Assembly: GCA_032719365.1 (NCBI GenBank)
Contig: CM064862.1
Location: forward strand, 4,972,501-5,036,500
Source of the DNA: Prinsepia uniflora
Lineage: Eukaryota > Streptophyta > Magnoliopsida > Rosales > Rosaceae
DNA: 64,000 nt
Direction: 5' to 3'
The position numbers and the translations under genes are program-made. This document shows positions 34,685 through 46,679 of the stretch, in pieces. The first letter of the stretch is position 1. Each line of letters starts with the position of its first letter. The notes under the pieces are model-generated. The model saw only the letters and a program-made list of their open reading frames with translations, was not told where the DNA came from and ran no database searches.

Positions 34685-36826
34685 TCATACATGGAAGCTG
34701 GCCAACAAAGCTCCATGCTCATCTGTATCCAACATAACTACCGTCTTCCGGAGTTCCACCAACAAAGGAAGATACACCACCCCTAGGTGTGCAACAGATC
34801 CCGCTGAATTCCTGCTGAGTGCATCTGCCACCACATTGGCCTTACCCGGATGGTACTCAATCGTACAGTCATAATCCTTCAGCAGCTCCAACCATCTTCG
34901 TTGTCTCATGTTAAGCTCCTTCTGAGTGAATAGGTACTTTAGGCTCTGGTGGTCCGTGTATATCCGGCACGTTGCGCCGAATAGGTAATGTCTCCAGATT
35001 TTTAGAGCATGAACCACCGCTGCCAACTCCAAATCATGGGTAGGGTAGTTCAACTCATGAGCCTTTAGTTGCTGGGATGCGTAGGCGATAACCTTGCCAG
35101 TTTGCATCAACACGCAGCCCAAACCTTGTAGTGATGCGTCACTAAAGACCACAAATTCCCCACTGTCATCTGGCAATGCAAGGACAGGTGCAGTGGTCAA
35201 TTGATCCTTTAACTCTTGAAAACTCTGATCACACTGCTCGTCCCAAATAAACTTCACTCCCTTCCGAGTCAAACGAGTCAATGGTGCAGCAATTTTGGAG
35301 AAACCTTCCACGAATCTCCGGTAGTAACCTGCTAACCCGACAAAACTCCGCACCTCCGTTACTGTTGTCGGTCTAGCCCAGTTAGTCAACGTTTCTGTTT
35401 TCTGGGGATCCACGCTAATCCCATCCGTTGATATCACGTGTCCCAGAAAACCAATACTGCTCAGCCAAAACTGACACTTGCTCAGCTTGGCGTGCAACTG
35501 TTCTTGTCTTAGCTTCTCCAACACCAACCATAGATGTTCCTCATGTGCTCGGGCACTCCTCGAGTACACCAAAATATCATCGATGAACACAATCACGAAC
35601 TTATCCAAGTAGGGTCGAAAAAACCAGTTCATCAGATCCATGAATGCTGCTGGAGCATTCGTCAAACCAAAAGGCATAACCAGGAACTCGTAGTGTCCGT
35701 ACCGGGTTCGAAAAGCAGTTTTCGGAATATCCTCCTCCGAAATTCTCAGTTGGTGATACCCATACCGCAAATCAATCTTCAAGAAGCACTGTGCTCCCCG
35801 CAACTGGTCAAAAAGGTCATTGATTCTGGGTAGAGGATACTGGTTCCTCAGTGTCACCTTGTTGAGTTGCCGATAGTCAATGCACAAATGGAGACTCCCT
35901 TCCTTCTTCTTTACGAACAACACCGGTGCTTCCCACGGTGAAGTGCTCGGTCGGACGTATCCCAAATCCACCAACTCCTGCAATTGAGTTTTGAGTTCTC
36001 GTAACTCAGCCGGCGTCATCCGGTATGGTGCCTGGGATATGGATCGGGTACCGGGGAGTAGTTCAATTGTAAACTCGATCTCCCGCGATGGTGGTAACCC
36101 AGGTAAGTTTTCCGGGAACACATCCGGAAACTCACGTACCACCGGTATCTCGTCGATACCCAGAGTATCAACCTGATCCGACACGACATGCGCCAGATAA
36201 CCCTGGCATCCCTTCCGTAGAAGTTTGGTAGCAGTAAGTGAAGAAATCACTCCAGGAGGCGAACCGTTACGTTCCCCATGGAAGATAACCTCCGGCAAAC
36301 CCTCGCTTCGTAGAATCACTTGCTTGCTACAACAATCGATGAGCGGCCCATGCTCCGATAGCCAATCCATTCCCAAAATTACATCAAAGTCGTGGATATC
36401 CAGAATAATTAAGTCCGCTGGTAAATCCACATCCTCAATTCTCACTGGGCACCTCCGAATCACCTGATTCACAAGGTACACGATGCCCATCGGGGTGCCA
36501 ACACCCATCTCACAATCCAAGGCTGATACCACACAATCAAGCATACCAGCACAACTCTTCGAAATAAAAGAATGTGTAGCCCCCGCATCCATCAACACAC
36601 GTACAAGAAAGTTTAGGATATGTAGTGTACCTGTAACCACGCCTGGGGAAGTCCTTGCCTGCTGCTGGGTCATTGCAAACACTTGAGCCCTAGGCCCTCC
36701 ATTCCGCCCGCGCCCGCGCGCGCCACGCCCAGCACCACAGTCACCTCCCTGACCGCGACCTCCATTAGTGTGGGAAGCTGTGCTCTGCACCACACTAGAG
36801 CCCCCAGCGTCGTTGCTCTTGGACAA
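34685..36826 (-). pseudogene. pol: Element E pol, parts 1-2: protease, reverse transcriptase, RNase H
   Basis: A 713-residue open stretch. It starts in the C-terminal tail of gag, then the retroviral-type protease (MDAGATHSFIS; active site DAGAT rather than the usual DSGAT) and HDFDVILGMDWL. RT follows with IDYRQLNKV, KIDLRYGYHQL, MPFGLTNAP and catalytic FIDD, then RNase H with SDAS, DLELAA, TDHQSL and VADALSR (DEDD residues all present). It ends at a TGA (34685-34687) where a conserved Arg is expected, consistent with CGA to TGA deamination. Confidence 0.95.
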
Positions 36827-37702
36827 CAGTGGGCAATCACAGGCATAGTGACCCTCTTCTCCACAAGCAAAGCAGGTTACCGGCCTCGGCCTGTCCGAAT
36901 GCCCACCAGAAGCACCGCTCCAAGATGAACGCTACCCAAAGTTGTATCCTGATCCTCTGCCCTGAGAGCCTCCGCGTCGACCTGACCAGCCACGACCCTT
37001 GAAGGATGAGGGTGCTCCCCTGTATCCTCCCCCCTTGTTGTTCTTCTAGCCCGATGGCCCACGGTGTGGGCGATCGTGACGTCGCCCCTCGCCCGAAGGC
37101 TGTCGTGTCTGGTGTGCCACCAGACTGGCCTCGACACGCACCGCAGCGTCGACCATATCTCTCAGTGAAGCATGAGTAGCAGCAGTCACACTTGCCCGGA
37201 TCTCCCCTCGGAGTCCAAGCTCAAACCTTTGGCATTTGTCCTCCTCCATGCTCACGAATGATGCAGCGAATCGGGATAGTTTCCCGAACGTCTACTCGTA
37301 GTCTGCAACGGACATATCCCCCTGCTCCAGCCGCAGGAACTCAGCCTCCCGTGACGTGCGCAATGATCGCGGGTAGTACTGGTCCAGAAATCGGGAACGG
37401 AAAGCTTCCCACGTAGTGGTATGGACAGACCATTCAGACATTTCGAGGCCGTGCCACTACTGGTAGGCTCCTCCTTCCAGCAAGAAGGCCGCCAAAGTCA
37501 CTCGTTCGCCCGGAGGGCAGTGCATCACCGTGAAGATCCTTTCCCATTTGGTGATCCAATCACGAGCATCTTCGGGGTTTGATCCCCCATTGAAAGGTGT
37601 GGCTCCCAGACGTTGAGCCCGCTCAATGCTTGCGCATTCCATTTCCCTATCCAGATCCTCGTCAGTTCGTGTATGAGGGATCCTCCTTGGAGGCATAACC
37701 AA
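36827..37702 (-). pseudogene. gag: Element E gag (broken by four stops)
   Basis: The start is the Met at 37702 or the MPPRR two codons further in. The gag core (WITKWERIF ... WEAFRSRFLDQYYP ... KCQRFELGL) is followed by a basic Gly/Arg-rich linker and one CCHC zinc knuckle (CFACGEEGHYACDC, about 36850-36895). The frame is continuous with pol but has TAG codons at 37457-37459, 37292-37294, 37046-37048 and 36932-36934. There is no frameshift. Gag and pol were thus one fused frame, as in Tekay elements. Confidence 0.92.
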
Positions 37703-37809
37703 CTGTCAAGAGGCATAGATCAGTTAACATTATCCTTAAACTTGAAAAGTAACTAGTACTAATCGCTAGTCTAGCAGGCTGACCACAACCTAGTGCTTTG
37801 ATACCAAGC
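37703..37809 (-). other. Leader and primer binding site of E
   Basis: The site at 37795-37806 reads TGGTATCAAAGC on the minus strand, complementary to tRNA-Met with one difference from the A and B primer sites. The rest is a leader of about 90 bp between primer site and gag start, far shorter than the roughly 3 kb interior of A and B. Confidence 0.88.
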
Positions 37810-40643
37810 TGACAGGACCCGCCCCGATCCTCTCTGGGACCACATGGGGACGTGCCCTGCTCCCGTCTGACACGCAAAATAATGTTCCAATTTTAACCTT
37901 AAACGTTCAAATGCATAAAAACCAAATTAAAGTTTTACATCAAATCCGAAATAAACAGATGTCAGACAAGGGATGAAATCCAAATCACAAGTTGCGACCA
38001 CGACTCTAACATAAACCTGCGGGTCAAATCACCCAATAGGGATTCAGGTACGCAGAAGTAGATCTATGCCTCAGCCTCAGGTTCCTCCTCTACCTCATTA
38101 GCACGATCTGGAGGGGTTACCAAAACATCAAGGGTGAGTGGATCGAAACTCAAGTTTATAAAATCGTTTAGTAAGTAAAACATATAATTTACCCCTCTGT
38201 TTTCCAAACATGCATGCATCATTATTTAAAATCATTAATCATATAATATGAACCATAAGGCATGTAATAAAACCTTAAACATAATTTTAGCCACTGCACT
38301 ATACACTCCGATCTTGACATCCCCGATGTCTGATGTCCCTGACGTCCAATAAGGTGATAGTCTCAAGGCTACAAGTGCCACTCGGGTGTCAATTCCGAGT
38401 CCAATCCCCGAACCCTGTCCGGGTACGGCATCTCAAATGCCTAGCGTCCTAGACGCTCGACGTCCTTAACGTCAAATAAGCAATCCTACTCCTGAGTCAT
38501 TTTACGGTCCGGTTCCTCCGTAGAATGACCCCTCGCAGGCAATGCGCCATGACCACTCCGGGGTACCACATCCAGAGGAGACAGTATCATAAGAATGGAT
38601 CTATACAGTGCAGTACCAAATACATTTTATTGATATCCACATGCAAAACATATATATATACATAGATAAAATCCAAACTGATCGTTAAGTTTCATCAGAC
38701 GGGTTTCAAACCCAAATACCGTGAAACGTACCATAACCATAATTTCAATATCATCAAAACCATTTCTTGATTCCAGCATGTGAACATATAAGTAAATCGG
38801 AATATATTTAAGCATGCAAGTGTTTAATGAAATCGGGCCCACTCACAATACAATCCTGCTAGGAACCGAACGTATACCCTCGTCCTGGTACAATTGTACA
38901 ATCCCTGTCATGTCCAAAGTATACGTAAAGGTCAATATAAACTCCTAACATTTAACCATGAAACCCTGGACCGAAACCGGCCCGGAAAGGCCGCCCGAAC
39001 GCACTTCCCGAGATAATAAACCTTAATTTGACCAACTTAATAATCTCCGATCGACCCGAAATCACCGCCATTGGATCCGGATCGTCGAAACCTAAAGAAT
39101 GGTGGTGGTCCCACCAAAAACACTATTCACACGCGCCCCCACGCGTCGGTCAACGCATGAACAGTTCCTGCTGACGTCATCTGACAGCTGTCAGGTCTGA
39201 CATGTCAGACTCTGACAGGTGCCACGTGTCAACACCCGATTGGTCCACCTCACTGATCTGTCAGGCCACGTGTCAGATCTGACATGTGCCACGTGTTAGC
39301 AGGGCACTAGTCCACGTCATTGACATGTTAGTGACACGTTGCAGTCCCTGATTGGGCCACGTCACTGACATGTCATTGCTGATTGTGCACTGACATGTGC
39401 CATATGTCGTCCGAAGAGTGGTCCACGTCACCTGACAGGTCTGACAGTGTGCCACGTCATCACCATCAACATCGCGAAAGGGTCGACCCATTTCTCTGCA
39501 ACTGGGTCGATCTGACCCGCGATCTGACCCGTTTACCATTTCATCAATTCTCAACCATTTTAACTCAGGTTTGTTCCTAAATGTTTGTCTCAATCCCAGA
39601 AATGGTTCTAACTAAACAAAATTATAAAACAAGGGATGAATCGAAGTCTTACCTCGATGAACAGATTATGGGTTTCCCGTCGCCTTTTAACCTTTGATCA
39701 GGCCACCACTGATCACGAAATCGAACCCTAGAGGTTCCTAACAGTCCAGAGAGTCGATTAGGGTCAAAAGGAATAAAAAATATACGTTGGAATTCAAGCT
39801 TTCAAACTCTGAGTTTTTAGACAATTTTCGGGTTAGCACAGTCCTACCTCGCCGCCGTCTGCCGCCGTTCACCGCCGTCCCTCAGCCCTCACCAGTGAGT
39901 CTCTCACACACAAACACAGAGCATGGGTGAAATGCAAGGGTGTTGATTGAATGGACGGTATGTGTGTGCAATCGGGTAGGAAATATAAAGGATGGAGGGA
40001 ATTATGCTGAAACGATTTGGACGGTCCAGATTAAATCTCAGGAATGAGATCAAAGGTTCAGATCAACTCTTGGGTTCTTTAGATGAGTGGCTGAGATCAA
40101 AAGTGGGTTTTAATTCTATTTAAATGCTTAGTGGAGCTGATCCAATCTAGCCAATGGATGAGTGACACTTGTCACTCATCCAGGTGTCCTCTAATCATAA
40201 TTTCAAAATAAAATATTCGACACAATTACCGAGACGCGAAACTCCCGAATCACGTTTCTGACCATAACCTTCTCGTACGAAGTCCGATTTCGGCGTGCCG
40301 CCTGTCTACGGACTCAAGACATCGAGACCTACCAAACGGTCCTTGAGTCATGTGAAAATTAGTTTCCAAACGAAAAGTCAACATTTTCGCCCCTAAAGTC
40401 TAAATTACGGTAATGCCCCTGAACTTCCGATAGTCATAACTTTTTCCCTGATCGTCCGAATTGGACGTGCCACCTGTCTACGAACTCGTGACGTCCCGAA
40501 CTACGTCACGATCACTGGTCAAAGTCCATTTGACCCACCAATCAAAAAAGTCAACAATTTGGCCATACCATTCACAAGGGTAAAAACGTCAATTCATACA
40601 ATGAATTACAATATTAAAATCCTCGAATTTCCGGGGTGTTACA
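37810..40643 (-). repeat. 5' LTR of E (2834 bp)
   Basis: It begins TGACAGGACCCGCCC and ends GGGGTGTTACA (plus strand), followed by the target copy GCATA. It contains the hairpin AGCGTC-CTA-GACGCT (38443-38457), the 26-bp palindrome (40156-40181), inverted-repeat arms in a shortened 8-bp form (about 38136-38143 and 38844-38851), and a stretch of repeated TGACA/TGTCA-type dyads at about 39170-39460. Confidence 0.93.
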
Positions 40644-40648
40644 GCATA

Positions 40649-41589
40649 ACTGTTTTTACTCATTTTTTTATGTTTTTATATATGGTTTCATGGTGATAAT
40701 TATGACATTTTTGTTTTTCGTGATTGCACGTTTTTCGATGTGATTATCGAATTTTACGTATTTCGAGGTTACGTTTTTCTCCTGTCCATTGAGGATGGTT
40801 TGATGAAATGATTTGATATGATTATGCATGTCACGTTTTAATGATGATTTGATTATGATTTGTGAGTAAGATTTGGGATTGAATGTGAAAGTTCGGACAT
40901 AAGTCCTATTATGACAAAATGTGATTTCGGATTGGTTTTGGAAAATGGATCACGATGGATCCTGGTTTGTTATGATTTTACACATGATTTTTGGTTTAAA
41001 GACTCGGTACGATTTTTGGATCTAGTTTTGGGTTTAAAGACCCGGTTAGTTGATGACAGGGGAGGGCCCTTGATGAGTTTAAAGACTCGGTTACTATGAT
41101 GAGTTTAAAGACTCGGTTACTGTGATGAGTTTAAAGACTCGGTTATTATGATGTCCCCCCGAGGCCTATTGATTGTGTTCTGAGTTTAAAGACTCGTTGA
41201 TATCCCGGGAAGGCCTGACACATGAGTTTAAAGACTCGGATAGATCAAGCAGACTTGATTTGTTGATGTTACATTCGGTTTTACATGGTTTTATGACTGT
41301 TTACTGTAACGCTTTCCATATGATTCGTAAAAGTGTTTTTGAATATTTAGTTATGCATGCGTATTGTAAAACTGGAGGGTGAACCCCGATTTCATTGAAC
41401 TGTTTTCTGGAACCATTTGTTTTAGTCCACTCACACTTTTCCGTTTTAATACCCTCCAGGTCGTGGTACAAGTTTTGGGGGCTAACGACGAGGCAGAGGC
41501 AGAGGCATAAAGTTTTCCCATTGCGGCGTAGTTAGTTCACAGAGTAGGGTTTTATCCTTATCTTATTTGGTAATTATGCTCTGTGAAAC
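40649..41589 (+). repeat. LTR D, piece 3, with GAGTTTAAAGACTC repeats
   Basis: It resumes after the E target copy. At about 41028-41240 the motif GAGTTTAAAGACTCGGTTA is repeated five to six times. The right arm GTCCACTCAC (41425-41434) pairs with the left arm at 15489-15498. It ends with GAAAC (41585-41589), the target site of solo LTR C. Confidence 0.85.
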
Positions 41590-42147
41590 TGACAGGACCC
41601 ACCCCGATTATCACCCCGATAACCTAGGAGAACCCTGATCCCGTCTGACAACCCAACACAAAAGACTGAAATAACCTCGCCAAAACCACAAATTACACTG
41701 TTAGACGAAGGAGAAATTAAAACATCCAAGAGTCAACCGTTATATAGAGCATAGTACCAAACAAAGTAAAACCAAACCACACACAGAGTACACGCACAAC
41801 GGAACACTGAAAATACTCCGGGAAAACGCTCAAGTACTCTATGCCTCCGACGTTGCATCAACGTCTACCCCCGTGCTAGCTCCACGACCTGGAGGGCAGT
41901 TAAAAACCAGAAAGTGTGAGTGGACCAAAAAGAATAAAAGTTTCAAAAACCATTTCACAAACAAACCAGGGTTTGGCCCTCCGTTTTGAAAACATGCATG
42001 CATAACCCATTAGCTGAAAACATTTATAAATCATATCATTTTCATCATGGAAACCGCAACAATATCAACACAGTATGATAACCGTTATAAAACATTAGCA
42101 GTAAAACATAAAATACCAATATAACCATCCGATCAAACCTACTGGAC

Positions 42148-42305
42148 CTATCTGAGTCTTTAAACTCCCGAGTCTTTAAATTCAATCCAGGCTTCAATAT
42201 AATCCGAGTCTTTAAACTCAACAGGCCTACATGGGAAATATCAATATAATCGAGTCTTTAAACTCCCGAGTCTTTAAACTCAATCCGAGTCTTTAAACCC
42301 AATAA
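42148..42305 (-). repeat. Tandem GAGTTTAAAGACTC motif in LTR C
   Basis: Several copies of GAGTCTTTAAACTC (plus strand), some back to back, lie at the position where A and B LTRs have the GGGCC array. The motif is a near-perfect palindrome. Confidence 0.8.
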
Positions 42306-43737
42306 CCAGATCCATCAAATCCAATCCAAAACAGTTTGAAAACCATTTCGAAATCCATATCCAAACCCGAATCCGAAATCACTAGTCTGAAGCCCTTCCG
42401 GCGTCCAGAATCGTCATTCCGAACCCAAATCCGGAAATCCCCTTTTCAACTTTAAAACCAAATTCCGCTTTCCGAAATCCGATTCTAAAACCGAAAACCT
42501 TATTCACCAAATATATTCACAAAATCAAGTAATAATCATTGAAAACCATTTATTGATTAAAATCCCAAAAGCATGGCATCATAATCAGAAATCAAGCCTT
42601 TCTCGTAAAACGTGCCAAATACGTTATTTCTTGAAAAACGTGAAATAATGTAAAACAATTATAGCATAATCAATAATCACGAAATCACATGTAAAACCAT
42701 AAAATAAGGAATTAAAAGCAGTTATGCATGCTCAGTTATAAGGAAGAAGTCCACTCACAGTTACCAGGTACGTCACTCGCGTCCCGTACGTTCCTCGTCC
42801 GCCTCGGCGATTCCCGATCCTGTCACAAGTCACCAAAACTAGTCACTAACACATCCACAAAGTTCCTCCTATTTTTCCCCAATTTTCCTGAACTTCGAGC
42901 GTAACTAACCAGGACCCTAAACCTTCAACCTCGTAAAACTAATCCGAAACAACGTCCGATTGTCCCGAAACCTATCCCAAAAGACTCGTTACAACGTTTA
43001 GACCAAAAACCTAGTTGACCACTTCTCCGGAAACCGCCGCACGCGCCCCCACGGGCCGCCCAAAGTGGGTGCGCGTGGGCCTCACGCGCCAGCACACAAT
43101 CACTGTTCATCGTCTTCTTCGATGGGTCGACCGGTCTGAACCGGCGTTCCCGGTTCTCCGTGCTTCCTCCACCATTTTCATCCTTTTTTTTCCACCCGTA
43201 GCTTCGTCCCCTTCCTAATAATCTATTCCCTTCAACCAAACACGATGACACGATCTCTAAACCACCTCCCTCAAGCTCAAACTAAAACCCGTCAAAACCC
43301 TGTTCAAGCTCCCGGCCAACCGTGTAATCCCCCGTCACGGTTTCAAATCCTAGAGGTTCCTAGGGACCAACTAAACTCACTAGAACTCACCAGACATCTC
43401 GACACAGCCCCAAAAGCCACGACTTTCAAATTGAAACAAAACGGAAAAACAGAGGAAATTGAAATTACCTCACCTGTCGCTCACCGTCGTGGGCTCCGCA
43501 GTGTCCCTAAGTGTCCACTCAACTCCTCAGGTCCTCCTCCGTCCTCTGAACACCACCACTCGATCGTTTTGATCAAAACACGGCAGCACCCCACCAAACT
43601 CCCTCTCTGTTTTCCTGAGAAACTCACACCCTCCTCACACACTCACTCGACTTCTCAATTCGTCTCACCCCCTTCCTTGCACTCTCAGTCTTCCCCTGAT
43701 CACACTCACACACTCAAGCACTCACACACTCACCTAG

Positions 43738-46679
43738 TGACACGACCCATCCCAATCCCCCCCGGGATTACCATGGAATGTGACGTGCTCCCGTCGGACA
43801 AGAGGCGTCCGACAAGGGATAACCGATTGCCTTTGCCCAACCGGGCTTCCAGAGTGCGTAAGGATCGATGGAGGAGGTGTGCGATGCTCAAGTCTCTGCT
43901 GCAGTCGTATCCGGAATCAACCTGAAGGGCATTAAAAACAAAAGCTGTGAGTGGACGAAAATAAGCAAGTCTGTTAAAACATTTATAAGACATTTATGCC
44001 CCTCAGTAAAATCATATGCATGCACCAAAACCAATAATCCCATATTTATTTAGAAATAACCAATAGGGCCTTAGCCCGGAAACCAAAGCATAGTTTCAAT
44101 TTCCAAAAGTAAATCCAAGAGTTATTTCATAAATCCAGTAATATAAACCATAAGGCATATAATAATAACCATAACCATAATTTTAGTTGCTGCACTATAC
44201 ACTCCAATCCGACATCCCTGATGTCTGACGTCCCTGACGTCAATAAGATCACAATCACAAGGCTACGCGTGCCACTCGGGTCTCAATTTCCGAGTTCAAT
44301 CCCCGAACCCCGTTCGAGTACAGCATCCCCGATGCTTAGCGTCATAGACGCTGGACGTACTAGACGTCTGTGACCTCTCCGGGGTACCTCGCCGGAGGAG
44401 ACAATATAATATGGAAGGATCTATACAGTGCAGTACCAAATACATTTTATTGATATCCACATGCAAAACATATAGGTATACATAGATAAAATCCGAACCA
44501 ATCGTTACGTTTCGTCAAACGGGTCTCATGCCCAAATACCGTGAAACGGGCCATAACCGAAATATCATCAAAACCATTTATAGATTCCAGCATGTGAACA
44601 TATATAAAATGTAAACTAGGAAACATTTATTCAATTCCATTTTAGGGTCCCCGACCCGCAATCACATGTAGAAATCAACTGGGCCCCTGGCTCGATTCCA
44701 CAAGTTAACTGGGCCCCTGGCCCGATTTTACATTATTCAAGTTTGTAACCGTTTCATGAAATCATATCCAACCACATTTATGGAAGTCGGTGAAAATCCA
44801 GAAAATCTCGGTTTACGTGCAAATACGCAATTCACCTCGAAATGCGTGAAATCATTTTAAATTCACCGATATCCAAAGTAAATCATTTAATCATAATTAT
44901 AACAATCATAAAACAGTTATGCATGCATCGAATTTATGAAACCAATGTCCACTCACAGACCGTTTAACCGAGCGCCTCGATACGCGTGCCATAGGCCTTC
45001 CCGGGCCACCTCACTATCACCGGGACTCCCAATCCTGTTCAAATCAATTTAGAGGATCACTAACCTCATCATTAACATCCTATTCAAGTCCCGTAATTTT
45101 TCCGAATTTTTAAGTATTTTTAAACTGGATTTAAAACCTTCGGACATCCCGAACAATATCGAGACGGTGTCCGATCGACACGAAACCAATCCCAAAATGT
45201 TCGTTACAATGTATAGGATAAAAGTCATGTTGATCATACCTCGGGATTCGCACTCACGCGCCCCCACGCGCCACCGCAAGCGGCTGCGCGTGGAAGCCAC
45301 GCGCCAGCTACAGTACCCGCACAGTCATCCCTCTCACCCGTTTGTCTGTAAAACGGGTTGAAAAACCCGCGAACAGACCCGGTCCAATTACACCCAATTC
45401 AACATCAAATCCATCCGTTCTTTCCACTGATCCCTTGTAATCAATCACCAACTAAGTTCTGTAGATTGAATTACACAATTTAGGGTATAAATCTCCACGA
45501 CTCACGATTGATCCTCGACGGGTTTTCAAATCGGGTTCACCGATTCCGTCCCTGATTTCCAAATTAAATCATATAGTAAGCATCGTGAGAGTGTAAGGGA
45601 TGTTTCTGCACAAACAATTTGATGAATTCACACCTTAAACTTACTGAACCCAAGCTCGAATTCGAGCTGCCATGGAAGCTCAGTTCTCCCTCAATCCGAC
45701 ATGGTTTCCCGTCGTTTTTGCTGCAAAGCTTCACGTTTTGATCCCAGAAGACTCCAGCTAACCCCCATTTTGATCGACACAACCCAAATACTCCAATTCG
45801 AAATTCCCTCCAATTCCCCGAAACTTTGATTCCCGAATTGCACCTCCCTACTCAGTCCCCCGTGCTCTCCCTCAGCCAGAACCTTCCCCAAATCACCAAT
45901 TAAACATTTGTGCAATCAATTGTGGAAGAGAGATTGGCAATGGCCAGAACCCAATCTCTCAATTTGTTTGTTCACGGTGAGGGAGGAATGATCAGAAATG
46001 GAAGGGGGAAAATGAGATGGACGGCTGTGATGCAATCTGGGGGTGGAATGGATGGCTCAGATCAAAAGCAGGGATTAAATTCTAGATTATTATGTAGTGG
46101 AACTTTTAGTATATAGTTTATGATTAGTGGATCAAGATCCAATCTAGCCGTCGGATGAGTGACACTTGTCACTCATCCAAGTGTCCTCCAACCACCATTT
46201 CAGAATAAAATAATCCACACAGTTACCGAGACGTAACTTCCCCGATTCCACGTTCCAGACCATAACTTCCTCGTACGAAGTCCGATTTCGGCGTGCCGCC
46301 TGTCGTTGGATTCGCATCGACGAAACCTACGTAACGGTCCTTGGCCCTCGGCCATCGGACATCCCGGTCAAAAAGTCAACATTTCCCCTTCTTTCGTCCA
46401 AATTACGAAAATGCCCCTGGACTTCCGTACATCATAACTTTCACCACGAACGTCGGAATCGAACGTGCCACCTGTCTATGAACTCGTGACGTCCCGAACT
46501 ACGTCACGGTCATCGGTCAAAGTCCATTTGACCATCCGAAATAAAAGTCAACGTTTTGCCCACACCCAGGGGCAAAACGGTCATTTTGCACCATTCGTCC
46601 AAAATCGCCCAACTAATCCCAGATTAGTAAATCACAATTAAATATTATTAAATCCCGATATTCGGGACGGGTCGTTACA
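43738..46679 (-). repeat. Family B LTR 1 (2942 bp)
   Basis: It begins TGACACGACCC and ends GTCGTTACA. About a dozen substitutions against LTR 2 lie between 43845 and about 45105; none was seen after that. It carries arms 43945-43956 and 44947-44958, and the palindrome at 46153-46178. Confidence 0.92.

Larger units (their letters stand above)
15525..40643 (-). mobile_element. Tekay chromovirus element E (minus strand) with nested insertions
   Basis: Read on the minus strand: 5' LTR 40643-37810, primer site, gag-pol 37702-33251, polypurine tract, and a 3' LTR split by solo LTR B. Target duplications GCATA lie at 15520-15524 and 40644-40648. The outer ends are TGACAGGACC and GTGTTACA (plus strand). 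Without the 15.7-kb insertion (17270-32982) the element is about 9.4 kb. All coding motifs are present, but five stop codons kill the single reading frame. Confidence 0.93.

Noticed and set aside
43245..43925. 226-codon ORF
   Set aside because: It crosses the boundary between LTR C and the family B LTR at 43738, so it is a chance frame made by an insertion.
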